A stretch of 64,000 bases of DNA from NCBI RefSeq assembly GCF_028368975.1, contig NZ_JAQNDM010000002.1, forward strand, positions 5,512,425-5,576,424, given 5' to 3'. A program made the position numbers and the translations under genes. The DNA is from Stigmatella ashevillena. GTDB lineage: Bacteria; Myxococcota; Myxococcia; Myxococcales; Myxococcaceae. Shown here piece after piece: positions 50,905 through 59,709 of this stretch (its first letter is position 1; each line of letters opens with the position of its first letter). The notes below the pieces were generated by a model. That model searched no databases and was not told where the DNA came from. It worked only from the letters and a program-made list of their open reading frames with translations.

Positions 50905-52170
50905 GTGCGCCACCACACCAATTGGGCCCGCAACATCGAATACTCGGCGGCACGGCTTCACCGGCCGACTTCGCTCGATGAGGTGAAGGAAATCGTCGCC
51001 GGAGCCCGGGCCGTCCGCGCCCTCGGCTCACGCCACTCCTTCAACACCCTCGCCGACACTTCGGGGGATTTGATCTCCCTGGAGGCCCTCCGCCAGGAGG
51101 TGGTGCTCGACCGCCAGGCCCGCACGGTCACCGTCCGTGGAGGCATCCGCTATGGTGAGCTCGCCGCCCGGTTGCAGGCGGAGGGATTCGCCCTGGCGAA
51201 CCTCGCGTCGCTGCCCCACATCTCCGTGGCCGGTGCCATCGCGACCGCGACCCATGGCTCGGGCAACACGAACCGGAATCTGGCCGCAGCCGTCTCGGGG
51301 CTGACGCTCGTCACGGCCCGCGGCGAGATGCTCACGCTCACCCGCTCCAGCCCGGAGTTCGCCGGAGCCGTCGTCGCGCTGGGCGCCCTGGGCATCGTCA
51401 CCTCGGTCACCCTCGACATCGAGCCGTCATTCGACGTCGCGGTCAGCGTCTATGAGCACCTCGCGTGGGACACCCTGCTGGACCACTTCGATGCGATTTC
51501 GGGTGTGGCCTACAGCGTGAGCCTGTTCACGAATTGGGCGCGGGACTCGGTCGATCAGGTCTGGCTCAAGCAGCGGGTCGACGGGTCCTCGGGCGCACTG
51601 CCCACTCCGGGCCAGGACTTCCACGGCGCCACGCCCGCCCCCGTGCGGCGGCATCCCCTGCAAGGGGCCTCGGCCGAGGCCTGCACGGAACAACTCGGTC
51701 TCGCGGGGGACTGGGCCGACCGGCTGCCCCACTTCCGGCTCGGCTTCACGCCCAGCCGCGGCGAGGAGCTCCAATCCGAGTACATCCTCCCCCGGGTCCA
51801 CGCGGCTGCGGCCATCGAGGCCGTGCGTTCCCTGGCCGGGCGCATCGAGCCCCTCCTTCAGATCGCGGAGATCCGGACGATGGCCGCCGATGACCTTTGG
51901 CTCAGCATGAATTACCTCGAGGACAGCGTCGGCTTCCATTTCACGTGGAAGCTGTTGCAACCCGAGGTGGAAGCCTTGCTGCCCGTGATCGAGGAAGCGC
52001 TCGCGCCGTTCAGGGCTCGGCCGCACTGGGGCAAGCTGTTCCACGCCGGGGCCGACTCCATCACGGCCCTCTATGAGAAGTTGCCCGACTTCGTCTCACT
52101 TGCCGAGCGGCTCGACCCAGAACACAAGTTCCGCAATGACTTTCTCACTCGCCATGTTTTCGGTGGCTGA
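50905..52170 (+). CDS. Alditol/xylitol oxidase-type FAD oxidoreductase
   Basis: A 421-residue VAO-family flavoprotein. RALGSRHSFNTLADT carries the His (44) that binds FAD covalently in alditol oxidase. HISVAGAIATATHGSG is the FAD-binding PP-loop part. IAEIRTMAADDLWLS, HFTWKL and PHWGKLF match the substrate-binding Glu/Arg, His and Lys segments of AldO. It oxidises polyols at C1 to aldehydes with release of hydrogen peroxide. GTG start at 50905; no strong ribosome site. It is read in the same direction as the ATPase pair but after a 59-bp gap. Confidence 0.88.
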   Translation: MRHHTNWARNIEYSAARLHRPTSLDEVKEIVAGARAVRALGSRHSFNTLADTSGDLISLEALRQEVVLDRQARTVTVRGGIRYGELAARLQAEGFALANLASLPHISVAGAIATATHGSGNTNRNLAAAVSGLTLVTARGEMLTLTRSSPEFAGAVVALGALGIVTSVTLDIEPSFDVAVSVYEHLAWDTLLDHFDAISGVAYSVSLFTNWARDSVDQVWLKQRVDGSSGALPTPGQDFHGATPAPVRRHPLQGASAEACTEQLGLAGDWADRLPHFRLGFTPSRGEELQSEYILPRVHAAAAIEAVRSLAGRIEPLLQIAEIRTMAADDLWLSMNYLEDSVGFHFTWKLLQPEVEALLPVIEEALAPFRARPHWGKLFHAGADSITALYEKLPDFVSLAERLDPEHKFRNDFLTRHVFGG

Positions 52171-52220
52171 CGCCCCGAACTCCGGGCCACGCAGGCCGAC
52201 GCGACAGGAGGCTGAAGCGC

Positions 52221-52682
52221 TCACTGCACAGCGAGGATCCGCCCTCCTTTGACATCCACCGCATAAGTGGCGCCTGCATCCAAGACTGGGATATCCAAGG
52301 AGCAAGCCCCTGCATTGAAGAGGAAGCGGACGAACACCACCCCTTCAGGCCCTGGAGAAGCCAAGACATCGAAGGCATCTCTTCGGAGGAGGCATGCCTC
52401 AAGCGGTGTTGCCCCTCGGGAAGGGTGAGCCCCCAGGGGACGAAAATCCTCCACGGCCAATTGGATCGCCGCAGCCATCGTACCTGATAAGAACTGCCGA
52501 CCCTCGCCAGGAAGTTCTTCTGGAAAATGAATCTTCATCGCCTCCTCGGGCGGTGCATTGATGGGCCGCAGACATTCACGATTGTCTTTGAAGCCGTCAT
52601 GAGTTGTCTCTCGGGTTGCACGCGCGCTCCCCGCGCAACCCCATAAACCCAGAGAGATCAGAACTGCTCCACAGCCACGCAT
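52221..52682 (-). CDS. Hypothetical lipoprotein
   Basis: A 153-residue protein with a lipoprotein signal (GAVLISLGLWGCAGS). The mature part is unrecognised, with a hydrophobic C-terminal half (GVVFVRFLFNAGACSLDIPV) that looks like a small beta domain. Divergent from egtB. No function can be assigned. Confidence 0.6.
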   Translation of the reverse strand: MRGCGAVLISLGLWGCAGSARATRETTHDGFKDNRECLRPINAPPEEAMKIHFPEELPGEGRQFLSGTMAAAIQLAVEDFRPLGAHPSRGATPLEACLLRRDAFDVLASPGPEGVVFVRFLFNAGACSLDIPVLDAGATYAVDVKGGRILAVQ

Positions 52683-52821
52683 CGTTCATGCTCCTGTGCA
52701 GAACAGAGCGCCGACGATAGCTGTTCGCTTCACGACGCGCCCTCTTCGTTCCCGGCACTTCGTCTCCCCAGAGGCGCCGAAGGCTTCCAGGCTGAGCCGC
52801 CCCTTTCTCTCGTGAGGCGTC

Positions 52822-54153
52822 ATGCCGAGTCCTGTGGACAGTCCAGCTCCAGGGAGTGTCACGCCCCAGCCGTGGAAGGCCCGCGCATGGCAGGAGTTGG
52901 AAGCCGCCCGGCGCCGCACCCTCGACATGCTCGCGGGGCTCCCCGAGGCCGAGCTGCTCCGCCAGCACTCTCCGCTCATGTCCCCGCTCGTCTGGGATGT
53001 CGCGCACGTGGCCAACTACGAGGAGCAGTGGCTCCTGCGCGCCCTGAGGGGTCCCTCCCTCTCGGATCCGTCGCTCGACGCCGTTTATGACGCCTTCCGC
53101 CACCCCCGCAGCACCCGCTCCGCCCTGCCTATGCTCGCCCCCGAGGCGGCCTTTGCCTATGCCGCCCGCGTCCGCGAGGCCGTGCGCGAGCACCTCGAGC
53201 ACCTCCCCGAAGACTCGCCCCTGCCCCTGCTCCAGGGCGGCTTCGTCTTCGGCATGGTCGCCCAGCACGAGCAGCAACACGCCGAGACGCTCGCCGCCAC
53301 CCTCCAGTTGATGACCACCTGGGAGTACCGCCCCGCCGCCCGCGCCCTCCCCCGCCCCGGCGCCGTGCCCCTTCACGAGGTGTTCATCCCCGGAGGCACC
53401 TCCCTTCAGGGCACCTCCGCCGCCTGGGCCTACGACAACGAGCGCCCCGCGCACCCCGTGCACCTGGCCCCCTTCTTCCTCGACGCCCACCCCACCACCA
53501 ACGGCGACTACCTCGTCTTCGTCGAGTCCGGCGGCTACGAAGACCCACGCTGGTGGCACCCCAGCGGCTGGGCCTTCCTCCAGTCCGAGGACATCCGCCA
53601 CCCGCTCTTCTGGGCCCGCCTCGGCCCTCGCACCTGGTCGCGCCGGCGCTTCGGGTTCGTGGAGCCCCTGCCCCGCGATGAGCCCGTGCAGCACGTGTGC
53701 TGGTACGAAGCGGATGCCTATGCCCGCTGGGCCGGCAAGCGGCTGCCCTCCGAGGCCGAGTGGGAGCGCGCTGCCACCGGCGGGAGCCCAGGCCCTCGCG
53801 CCTTCCCTTGGGGACAGGCGCTCCCCACGCCCGCGCACGCCAACCTGGGCGGCCAGGCGTGGGGCCCTGCACCCGTGGGTGCCTTTCCCGAAGGCCAGAG
53901 CGCAGAAGGCCTCTGGGGATTGCTCGGAGACGTGTGGGAGTGGACAGCGAGCGATTTCGACGGCTACCCGGGGTTCCGCCCCCATCCCTATCGTGAGTAC
54001 TCCGAGGTGTTCTTCGGCCCCGGGCACAAGGTGCTCCGTGGGGGAGCCTGGGCAAGCGCGCCCGTCGCGGTCCGCAACAGCTTCCGCAACTGGGACTTGC
54101 CCATTCGCCGGCAGATCTTCGCCGGCTTCCGCTGCGCACGGGATGTCCCGTGA
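52822..54153 (+). CDS. egtB: Ergothioneine synthesis protein EgtB
   Basis: A 443-residue hercynylcysteine sulfoxide synthase-type enzyme. The N-terminal DinB-like domain includes WDVAHVANYEEQWLL and the iron-binding H-x3-H-x-E motif HEQQHAE. The C-terminal FGE/SUMF domain starts GGTSLQGTS and contains CWYEADAYARWAGKRLPSEA, GDVWEWTASDF and AGFRCARD at its end. It joins a sulfur donor (cysteine or gamma-glutamylcysteine) to trimethylhistidine using iron and oxygen. egtD follows 18 bp downstream; both steps are in one operon. Confidence 0.95.
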   Translation: MPSPVDSPAPGSVTPQPWKARAWQELEAARRRTLDMLAGLPEAELLRQHSPLMSPLVWDVAHVANYEEQWLLRALRGPSLSDPSLDAVYDAFRHPRSTRSALPMLAPEAAFAYAARVREAVREHLEHLPEDSPLPLLQGGFVFGMVAQHEQQHAETLAATLQLMTTWEYRPAARALPRPGAVPLHEVFIPGGTSLQGTSAAWAYDNERPAHPVHLAPFFLDAHPTTNGDYLVFVESGGYEDPRWWHPSGWAFLQSEDIRHPLFWARLGPRTWSRRRFGFVEPLPRDEPVQHVCWYEADAYARWAGKRLPSEAEWERAATGGSPGPRAFPWGQALPTPAHANLGGQAWGPAPVGAFPEGQSAEGLWGLLGDVWEWTASDFDGYPGFRPHPYREYSEVFFGPGHKVLRGGAWASAPVAVRNSFRNWDLPIRRQIFAGFRCARDVP

Positions 54154-54171
54154 GCCACGAGGGGGACTGGC

Positions 54172-55182
54172 ATGAATGGGATGGAAGCGCCTCAAGCCGA
54201 CGGGCCTTGTCGAAGCCTCGTCTCGGTGGAAGTGCACCTGCACCCGGACGAGGCTCGGCTCGCGCTGCATGAAGAGGCCCTCAGAGGGCTGGGCCTCCCC
54301 CCCAAGGAGCTGTCTCCCAAGTGGCTCTATGACGAGCGCGGCAGCCAGCTCTTCGAGGACATCACCCGGCTGCCCGAGTACTACCCCACCCGCCGCGAGC
54401 GGGAGATTCTCCGCGCGCACGCCCATGACATCGCCCGGCTCAGCGGCGCCGACACCCTCATCGAGCTCGGCAGCGGCACCAGCGAGAAGACCCGCCTGCT
54501 CCTGGGGGCCCTGCGCCACACTGGCCAGCTCCGCCGCTTCGTCCCCTTCGATGTGAGCGAGCACTTCCTGCGCCGCGCGGCCCTCACGCTCGCCCGCGAC
54601 TACCCCGGCTTGAGCGTGCACGCCGTGGTGGGCGACTTCGAGCGCCACCTGGAGCACCTGCCCCGCGGCGGCAGGCGCCTTGTCGCCTTCCTCGGGGGAA
54701 CCATTGGCAACTTCAAGCCCCGCGCACGCGCGCGCTTCTTCCAGGAGGTGGCCGACAGCCTCTTGCCCGGCGATGGGCTGCTGCTCGGCACGGATCTGCT
54801 CAAGGACCGCTCACGCCTGTTCGCCGCCTACAACGACAGCGCCGGCGTGACGGCCGCGTTCAACCGCAACGTGCTTCATGTGCTCAACCGCGAGTTGGGC
54901 TCCGACTTCGACGTGAACGCCTTCACGCACCTGGCGCCCTTCGACGAAGAGCAGGGCTGGATCGAAATGCGCCTCATCTCCCAGCGCCCGCAGGTGGTGC
55001 GGTTGCCCGCCATCCGGAGCGCCGCCCACTTCGAGGCGGGCGAGGTGCTTCGCACGGAGGTGAGCTGCAAGTTCCGCCCCCCGCAGGTGGAGGCGGAGCT
55101 GTTCGCGGCGGGGCTTCATCTGGCCGCGTGGTGGACGGACAGCGCGCGGGACTTCGCGCTCTCCTTGTCCTTCAAGCCCTGA
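54172..55182 (+). CDS. egtD: L-histidine N-alpha-methyltransferase EgtD
   Basis: A 336-residue SAM-dependent methyltransferase of the DUF2260/EgtD family. LSPKWLYDERGSQLFEDITR is the family signature at the N-terminus, LIELGSGTSEKTRLLL is the SAM-binding motif I, and LVAFLGGTIGNFKP is characteristic. It trimethylates histidine to hercynine, the substrate of EgtB. Located directly after egtB; the first 25 residues are variable, so the start at 54172 is likely but not certain. Confidence 0.95.
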   Translation: MNGMEAPQADGPCRSLVSVEVHLHPDEARLALHEEALRGLGLPPKELSPKWLYDERGSQLFEDITRLPEYYPTRREREILRAHAHDIARLSGADTLIELGSGTSEKTRLLLGALRHTGQLRRFVPFDVSEHFLRRAALTLARDYPGLSVHAVVGDFERHLEHLPRGGRRLVAFLGGTIGNFKPRARARFFQEVADSLLPGDGLLLGTDLLKDRSRLFAAYNDSAGVTAAFNRNVLHVLNRELGSDFDVNAFTHLAPFDEEQGWIEMRLISQRPQVVRLPAIRSAAHFEAGEVLRTEVSCKFRPPQVEAELFAAGLHLAAWWTDSARDFALSLSFKP

Positions 55183-55200
55183 GCACTGCTTCCTCGCCGC

Positions 55201-55353
55201 TCAGCGGCGGCGGCGCGGGGGATCGCGGCGCACCGGCACGGGGACCGGTTGCGGCCGAGAGCGCGCCCCCGCCAGTCCTGCCGCCCCCAGCAGACCCAGA
55301 AGGACGGCCCCGGCGACAGTCACAACGGAGGGGAGCAACTCGGGGAGAGTCAT
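55201..55353 (-). CDS. Small single-pass membrane protein
   Basis: A 50-residue protein: TLPELLPSVVTVAGAVLLGL is one transmembrane helix, then a Pro/Arg tail ending PPRRRR that would sit in the cytoplasm. AAGGAG before the ATG at 55353 is a strong ribosome site, which supports a real gene despite its size. It is convergent with egtD, 18 bp apart. Function unknown. Confidence 0.6.
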   Translation of the reverse strand: MTLPELLPSVVTVAGAVLLGLLGAAGLAGARSRPQPVPVPVRRDPPRRRR

Positions 55354-55572
55354 TGCTTTCACTCCTTCATTTGGTGCGCGGGCTCTGGATAAGCCGCCCA
55401 ACGCGGAAAGTCCCAGGCGTTGAGGACGTAAGATATACGTTATGTACTCGTAATGAAAACGTGAAGCCCCCTCGTGTGCAAGGGCTCACGTACTTTCAGC
55501 GTAACCGGGGTTTGCGGCGGCGCCAGGGAGATTGTGCGCGGCGCCATGTCGGCCTCGCGCCCCCGGACATTT

Positions 55573-56136
55573 CTAACGCGCGCTGCCTTGAATCTGGATT
55601 TCCCGGCAAGCCTCGGTGGCCAGGCGCACCTCTTCTGTCTCCGCCCCCGGCAGCGAGGCGCACAGGAACAGGTCATCTCCCACGCGCTTGGCGCCCAGCA
55701 TCACCGGGGCATGCATGCCCACGCCGCCGTCGGCCAGCTTCGGGGCAATGGTCAACCGCAAGAGCGCGAGGTTCTCCTCGTCCTCTTCCTGGTCCAGGGA
55801 GATTTCGAACTGGGCGAACTGCTCTCGCACGGAGGCCATCAGCGCTTCCGACGCGGGGCGCTTCTCCCCTTCGCCCCGCCGGACGTCCACCCTCAGCACC
55901 GGCTGGCCCGGGGGGCCTGCCTGAAGGCTGCCGTCCGTGGCCATGGCCGCCGACCAGCCGGGAGGAAGGGGGACTTTGATGCCCGCCTTCGCGCCCGCCG
56001 GCCGCTCCGCGCTCTCCGCCCCAGGGGGCGGGGGGCGGGCAGGCTCGGTTGCCTTCTGGCCACACCGGCAGCCGGCGGCCGACGCGGCAAGCGCCAGCAC
56101 GGCCGCCCACCCCAGGCTGTGGCCGAAGGCGCGCAC
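55573..56136 (-). CDS. Lipoprotein downstream of bacM
   Basis: A 187-residue lipoprotein (lipobox SAAGC, then a Pro-rich linker). The domain after residue 50 starts KVPLPPGWSAAMATDGSLQA and contains two-stranded patterns like those in small envelope proteins that bind lipid or protein. Its GTG start overlaps the bacM stop (TAGTG), so translation is coupled. Last gene of the parA-parB-bacM operon. Function unknown. Confidence 0.7.
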   Translation of the reverse strand: MRAFGHSLGWAAVLALAASAAGCRCGQKATEPARPPPPGAESAERPAGAKAGIKVPLPPGWSAAMATDGSLQAGPPGQPVLRVDVRRGEGEKRPASEALMASVREQFAQFEISLDQEEDEENLALLRLTIAPKLADGGVGMHAPVMLGAKRVGDDLFLCASLPGAETEEVRLATEACREIQIQGSAR

Positions 56137-56600
56137 TACTTCCTGTCGCCGCCCGGAGGAGGCGGAGGCGCCTTCTGGGAGTTGGACAGGTTCTCCATCT
56201 TCAGCGTGCCCTCGAAGATGACGCCCCGGTCCATGGAGAGCGAGGGCGTCTCGAGGTTGCCCTTCACGCGCCCCGGCTGCTTGAGCTCGATGAGCTGCGT
56301 GGCCTTCACGTTGCCCTCGACCGTCCCGTGGATGATGACCGTCCCCGCGTGGATCTCCGCCTGGACGCGCGCCCCATCTCCGATGATGAGCGAGTCCTTG
56401 GTGAAGATCTGCCCGTTGAATTTGCCGTCGATCCGCACCTGCCCTTCGAAGCTGAGCTTGCCCTCGAACTCGCTCCCCTTCCCGAGCAGTGTGTGAATGT
56501 CCCCTGGACGCATCGACACGGAATCCTCCTCCCGCTTGAACAATGGTTTGCTGACGGTGCTGCTGAGTGTCTCTTCTTTTTTCCCGCCAAGGAGCGCCAC
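56136..56600 (-). CDS. bacM: Bactofilin BacM
   Basis: A 154-residue bactofilin. The central beta-helix domain (about 35-130) has the regular pattern LGKGSEFEGKLSFEGQVRID, then GKFNGQIFTKDSLIIGDGA, VEGNVKATQLIELKQPGRVK. Short disordered ends flank it, the C-terminal one Pro-rich. Bactofilins polymerise without nucleotides. In M. xanthus the bactofilin gene next to parB is bacM, needed for rod shape, and synteny here is the same. GTG start at 56600 after AAGGAG, 3 bp from the parB stop. Confidence 0.88.
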   Translation of the reverse strand: MALLGGKKEETLSSTVSKPLFKREEDSVSMRPGDIHTLLGKGSEFEGKLSFEGQVRIDGKFNGQIFTKDSLIIGDGARVQAEIHAGTVIIHGTVEGNVKATQLIELKQPGRVKGNLETPSLSMDRGVIFEGTLKMENLSNSQKAPPPPPGGDRK

Positions 56601-56603
56601 GCC

Positions 56604-57488
56604 CTACTCCTTCCTGAGAAGCTTCAAAAGCCTGTCGAGGTCATCGTACGAGAAGTAGTCCACCTCCAGGGTCCCTTTTCCTTGGCCTTTTTCGGCCAGG
56701 CGCACCTTGGTGCCCAGCAGCCGCTGGAGCTCCTCCACCAGCGCCTTCACCTGGGGGCTCTGCTTGGGTGGCTTTCCCGCTTCCTTCTTCGGAGGACGCT
56801 TCTGCTGCACCAGCTTCTCGGTGTCGCGCACCGAGAGCTTCTCCTCCACCACGCGCGTGGCCAGCGCCTGCAACTCCGGCAGCCGCGGCACCCCGAGCAG
56901 CGCGCGCGCATGCCCCATGCTCAGCGCCCCTTCGGCCACCAGCGCCTTCACATCGTCCGGCAGCCCCAACAGCCGCAGGGCATTGGCCACCGTGGAGCGC
57001 TCCTTGCCCACGCGCTGGCTGACCTGCTCCTGCGTGAGTTTGAACTCCTCCACCAGGCGGTGGTAGCCCTCCGCCTCTTCCATGGGGTTCAGGTCCGAGC
57101 GCTGGAGGTTCTCCACCAGCGCCAGCTCGAAGGCCTGGCCCTCGGTGACTTCGCGCACGATGGCGGGCAGCTCGTGCAGCCCCGCCGCCTGCGCCGCGCG
57201 CCAGCGCCGCTCGCCGGCGATGAGCTTGTAGCCCTGCCCGTCCTTGCGCACGAGCACCGGCTGGAGCAGCCCCTGCGCCTTGATGGACTCGGTGAGCTCG
57301 GCCAGCTTCGCCTCGTCGAAGTGACGGCGCGGCTGGGCGGTGTCCCGGTGGATGGCCTCGATGGGCAGCTTGAGCACCCCGGCCTTGGCGGCCTCGGGGC
57401 TCGCCGCGGGCGCAGGGGCCGCCTGCGGAATCAGGGCGGAGAGGCCTCGGCCCAGCGCCCTCTTGTGTTTGTCTCCTGCGTTCAGCAC
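56604..57488 (-). CDS. parB: Chromosome partitioning protein ParB
   Basis: A 294-residue ParB. RALGRGLSALIP at the N-terminus is the ParA-stimulating motif. The CTPase/N domain contains QPRRHFDEAKL and LIAGERRWRAAQAAGL (GERRxRA box). The HTH that reads parS is KLTQEQVSQRVGKERSTVAN. The C-terminal part dimerises. It loads on the parS sites beside parA, slides and spreads with CTP, and recruits ParA and SMC. GTG start with GAGGAG, 14 bp after parA. Confidence 0.96.
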   Translation of the reverse strand: MLNAGDKHKRALGRGLSALIPQAAPAPAASPEAAKAGVLKLPIEAIHRDTAQPRRHFDEAKLAELTESIKAQGLLQPVLVRKDGQGYKLIAGERRWRAAQAAGLHELPAIVREVTEGQAFELALVENLQRSDLNPMEEAEGYHRLVEEFKLTQEQVSQRVGKERSTVANALRLLGLPDDVKALVAEGALSMGHARALLGVPRLPELQALATRVVEEKLSVRDTEKLVQQKRPPKKEAGKPPKQSPQVKALVEELQRLLGTKVRLAEKGQGKGTLEVDYFSYDDLDRLLKLLRKE

Positions 57489-57502
57489 GGCGTGTCTCCT
57501 CG

Positions 57503-58303
57503 TCAGGCCACGTGACGCTTGGAGGGCTTGTGGCCCTCGCGGTTCATGATCTCCCGGCCCAGCGCCAGGTAGCTCTCACAGCCCTTGGACTTGATGTCGT
57601 AGAGGATGATGGGCTTTCCGAAGGAGGGGCACTCGGCGAGCCGCACGTTGCGCGGCACCACCGAGGTGAACACCTGGTCCTTGAAGTAGCCCCGCGCCTC
57701 CTCCACCACCTGGTTGGCGATGTTCGCGCGCGAGTCGAACATGGTGAGCAGGATGCCCTCCATCTTCAGCCCCGGGTTGAGCCCCTGCTGCACCAGCTCC
57801 ACCGTGTGCGTGAGCTGCGAGAGGCCCTCCAGCGCGTAGTACTCGCACTGGAGCGGGATGAGCACCGAGTCCGCGGCCACCAGCGCGTTGAGCGTGAGCA
57901 GCCCCAGGGACGGCGGACAGTCGATGAGGATGTAGTCGTAGTCGGCGGCCAGCGGGCGCAGCGCCTCGCGCAGGCGGAACTCGCGGCGCTCCTGGTTCAC
58001 AAGCTCCACCTCCGCGCCGGTGAGGTCCGGCGTGGCCGGCACCACCTGGAGGAAGCGCAGCTCGGTGGGGTGAAGCAGCTCGCGCATCGGACGCCCGGCG
58101 AGCAGTGCGTCGTAGATGGTGCCCTGGAGCATCTCGCGCTTCAGCCCCAGCCCACTGCCCGCGTTGCCCTGGGGGTCCATGTCCACCAGCAGCGTGCGGC
58201 GCTCGGCCGAGGCCAGGCTCGCCGCGAGGTTGATGGCGGTGGTGGTCTTTCCGACGCCGCCCTTCTGGTTCGAGATGCAGATGATTCGACCCACGTGTCC
58301 CAT
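57503..58303 (-). CDS. parA: Chromosome partitioning ATPase ParA
   Basis: A 266-residue ParA/Soj. The deviant Walker A SNQKGGVGKTTTAINL, Walker A' LLVDMDPQGNAGSGLG and Walker B YILIDCPPSLGLLT are all standard. ATP-ParA dimers coat the nucleoid and pull ParB-parS. The ATG at 58303 follows GGAAGAGG; the open frame continues upstream through a parS site but the family starts here. First gene of parA-parB-bacM-lipoprotein. Confidence 0.96.
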   Translation of the reverse strand: MGHVGRIICISNQKGGVGKTTTAINLAASLASAERRTLLVDMDPQGNAGSGLGLKREMLQGTIYDALLAGRPMRELLHPTELRFLQVVPATPDLTGAEVELVNQERREFRLREALRPLAADYDYILIDCPPSLGLLTLNALVAADSVLIPLQCEYYALEGLSQLTHTVELVQQGLNPGLKMEGILLTMFDSRANIANQVVEEARGYFKDQVFTSVVPRNVRLAECPSFGKPIILYDIKSKGCESYLALGREIMNREGHKPSKRHVA

Positions 58304-58490
58304 CCTCTTCCGTTCCCGGACGCTTCCGGGGTCCAGCGTTGCCCACAGCACGCTCCCCACACCCTGGGGGGCAACGCCCCAACGGGTGGAAGCATGCACG
58401 GGCACCATTGATCCACCAAATCGCCGAAGGATCCAGTCCACGGCCCGCCCGCCCAGCCTGCGGCCCTGGCAGCGAGGGGAAGGACCAGAA

Positions 58491-58506
58491 TGTTCCACGT
58501 GGAACA
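58491..58506. other. parS site 1
   Basis: Perfect palindrome TGTTCCACGTGGAACA, the ParB binding site. It lies in the divergent promoter region between parA and the pseudokinase gene. Confidence 0.97.
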
Positions 58507-58552
58507 TGGGCGGGCCTGGACGGGCGGCCCCTCGGCGGCCCGGCGGGTCCGG

Positions 58553-58568
58553 TGTTCCACGTGGAACA
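58553..58568. other. parS site 2
   Basis: The same 16-bp palindrome as site 1, exactly 62 bp further on. Confidence 0.97.
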
Positions 58569-58614
58569 TCGGGGCGGGAATGGACCTAAGTGGGGGCCTG
58601 TGTCTGGCGCCGGG

Positions 58615-58630
58615 TGTTCCACGTGGAACA
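58615..58630. other. parS site 3
   Basis: The same 16-bp palindrome again, exactly 62 bp after site 2, ending 54 bp before the next gene. Confidence 0.97.
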
Positions 58631-58684
58631 TCGGGCGGCCCTCCCCCTTGGCAGGGCTGGCGCCGGTTCGGGGACAATCGCCCC

Positions 58685-59704
58685 ATGAAGCGGACGCGAA
58701 GGACCCTCCTTGGGGCGGAGCGGGACACCTGGGGGGCAGGGCCTGAAGAGGACCTGTGCCCTGGCTGCCAGCAGTCCGTGGTGGGCCTCCGCTGTGACGG
58801 GTGCGGCGCCGCGGTGAGGGTGGGTCGCTACCGGATCCTCCGCCCCTTGGGCGGGACGGGCCGCACCTTTCTGGCCCAGGGCCCTGAAGGGCGGGTGGTC
58901 CTCCGAGAGTGGCGCTTCCCTGCGGCGCCCACGCCCGCCCTCCTCCAAGGGTTGGTGCAGGACACCCAGCGGCTCCAGGCCCTCGTCCACCCCCGCATCC
59001 CCCGCTCCTTGGAGGTGCTCACCACCGGCAGCGGCGCGGGCACCCGGGCCTATCGGGTTCAGGAATACATCGAGGGCACGCCGCTGGAGACGGAGCTTGC
59101 CCGCGAGCGCTTCTCCGAGCCGGAGGCGCATGAGCTCGCCACCCAGGTCCTCGGTCTGCTGCGCTCCCTGCACGAGCGCCCCTCGCCGGTGTTTCACGGG
59201 GCGGTGAAGCCCTCCCGCCTCATCCGTCGCCCGGATGGGGCCCTGTTCCTGGTGGGCTTTGGCATGCCGAGCGAGGGAGGCAGCGAGGCCACCCCGGATC
59301 TCCCCGCGCTGGGCCTCCTCTTGAAACAGGCCCTCTCCACGGTGCCCTCAGGACAGGGCGCTCCGCGGCCTCCGCTGTCTCCTGGCTTCGCCCGGTTCCT
59401 CGAGCGGCTCTCGGCCCAGGATCGGCGGACGCGCTTTGCCTCCGCCTTCGAGGCGATGCGGGCCCTGGACCCTTCCGTGGCGCCTCAACACCGGCCGCCC
59501 CGCTCCCTGGGTCTCGTGGTGCTGGGCGCGGGCCTCGGCTTCATCGCCCTCGGCGGGGCGCTTTTTCTCCGCCAGCCCCCGCCCTCTTCCTTGCCGCAGC
59601 CCACCCTGTCCCCCAAACGGTTCGTCCCCCCGGAGAACGGGACGAATCCCACCCTCGCGGAGACCCTCGTCCCCAGGGGCGTGTGGCCCCCTCCCCTGCC
59701 GTGA
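58685..59704 (+). CDS. Zinc-ribbon pseudokinase beside parS
   Basis: A 339-residue protein. An N-terminal zinc ribbon (CPGCQQ...CDGCG, about 25-41) precedes a kinase-like domain (VGRYRILRPLGGTGRTFLAQ). The VAIK lysine is Arg (VVLREW), HRD is replaced (VFHGAVKPSRLI) and DFG reads VGFG, so all catalytic residues are missing. One transmembrane helix (LGLVVLGAGLGFIALGGALF) and a short Pro-rich tail follow. It cannot be an active kinase. Position between parA and rsmG suggests a link to chromosome or cell-cycle signalling, but that is only context. The ATG at 58685 is chosen because all earlier starts read through parS. Confidence 0.8.
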   Translation: MKRTRRTLLGAERDTWGAGPEEDLCPGCQQSVVGLRCDGCGAAVRVGRYRILRPLGGTGRTFLAQGPEGRVVLREWRFPAAPTPALLQGLVQDTQRLQALVHPRIPRSLEVLTTGSGAGTRAYRVQEYIEGTPLETELARERFSEPEAHELATQVLGLLRSLHERPSPVFHGAVKPSRLIRRPDGALFLVGFGMPSEGGSEATPDLPALGLLLKQALSTVPSGQGAPRPPLSPGFARFLERLSAQDRRTRFASAFEAMRALDPSVAPQHRPPRSLGLVVLGAGLGFIALGGALFLRQPPPSSLPQPTLSPKRFVPPENGTNPTLAETLVPRGVWPPPLP

Positions 59705-59709
59705 GGGGC

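Noticed and set aside
52597-54657. 686-residue minus-strand frame opposite egtB and egtD
   Set aside because: egtB and egtD have complete family motifs on the plus strand.
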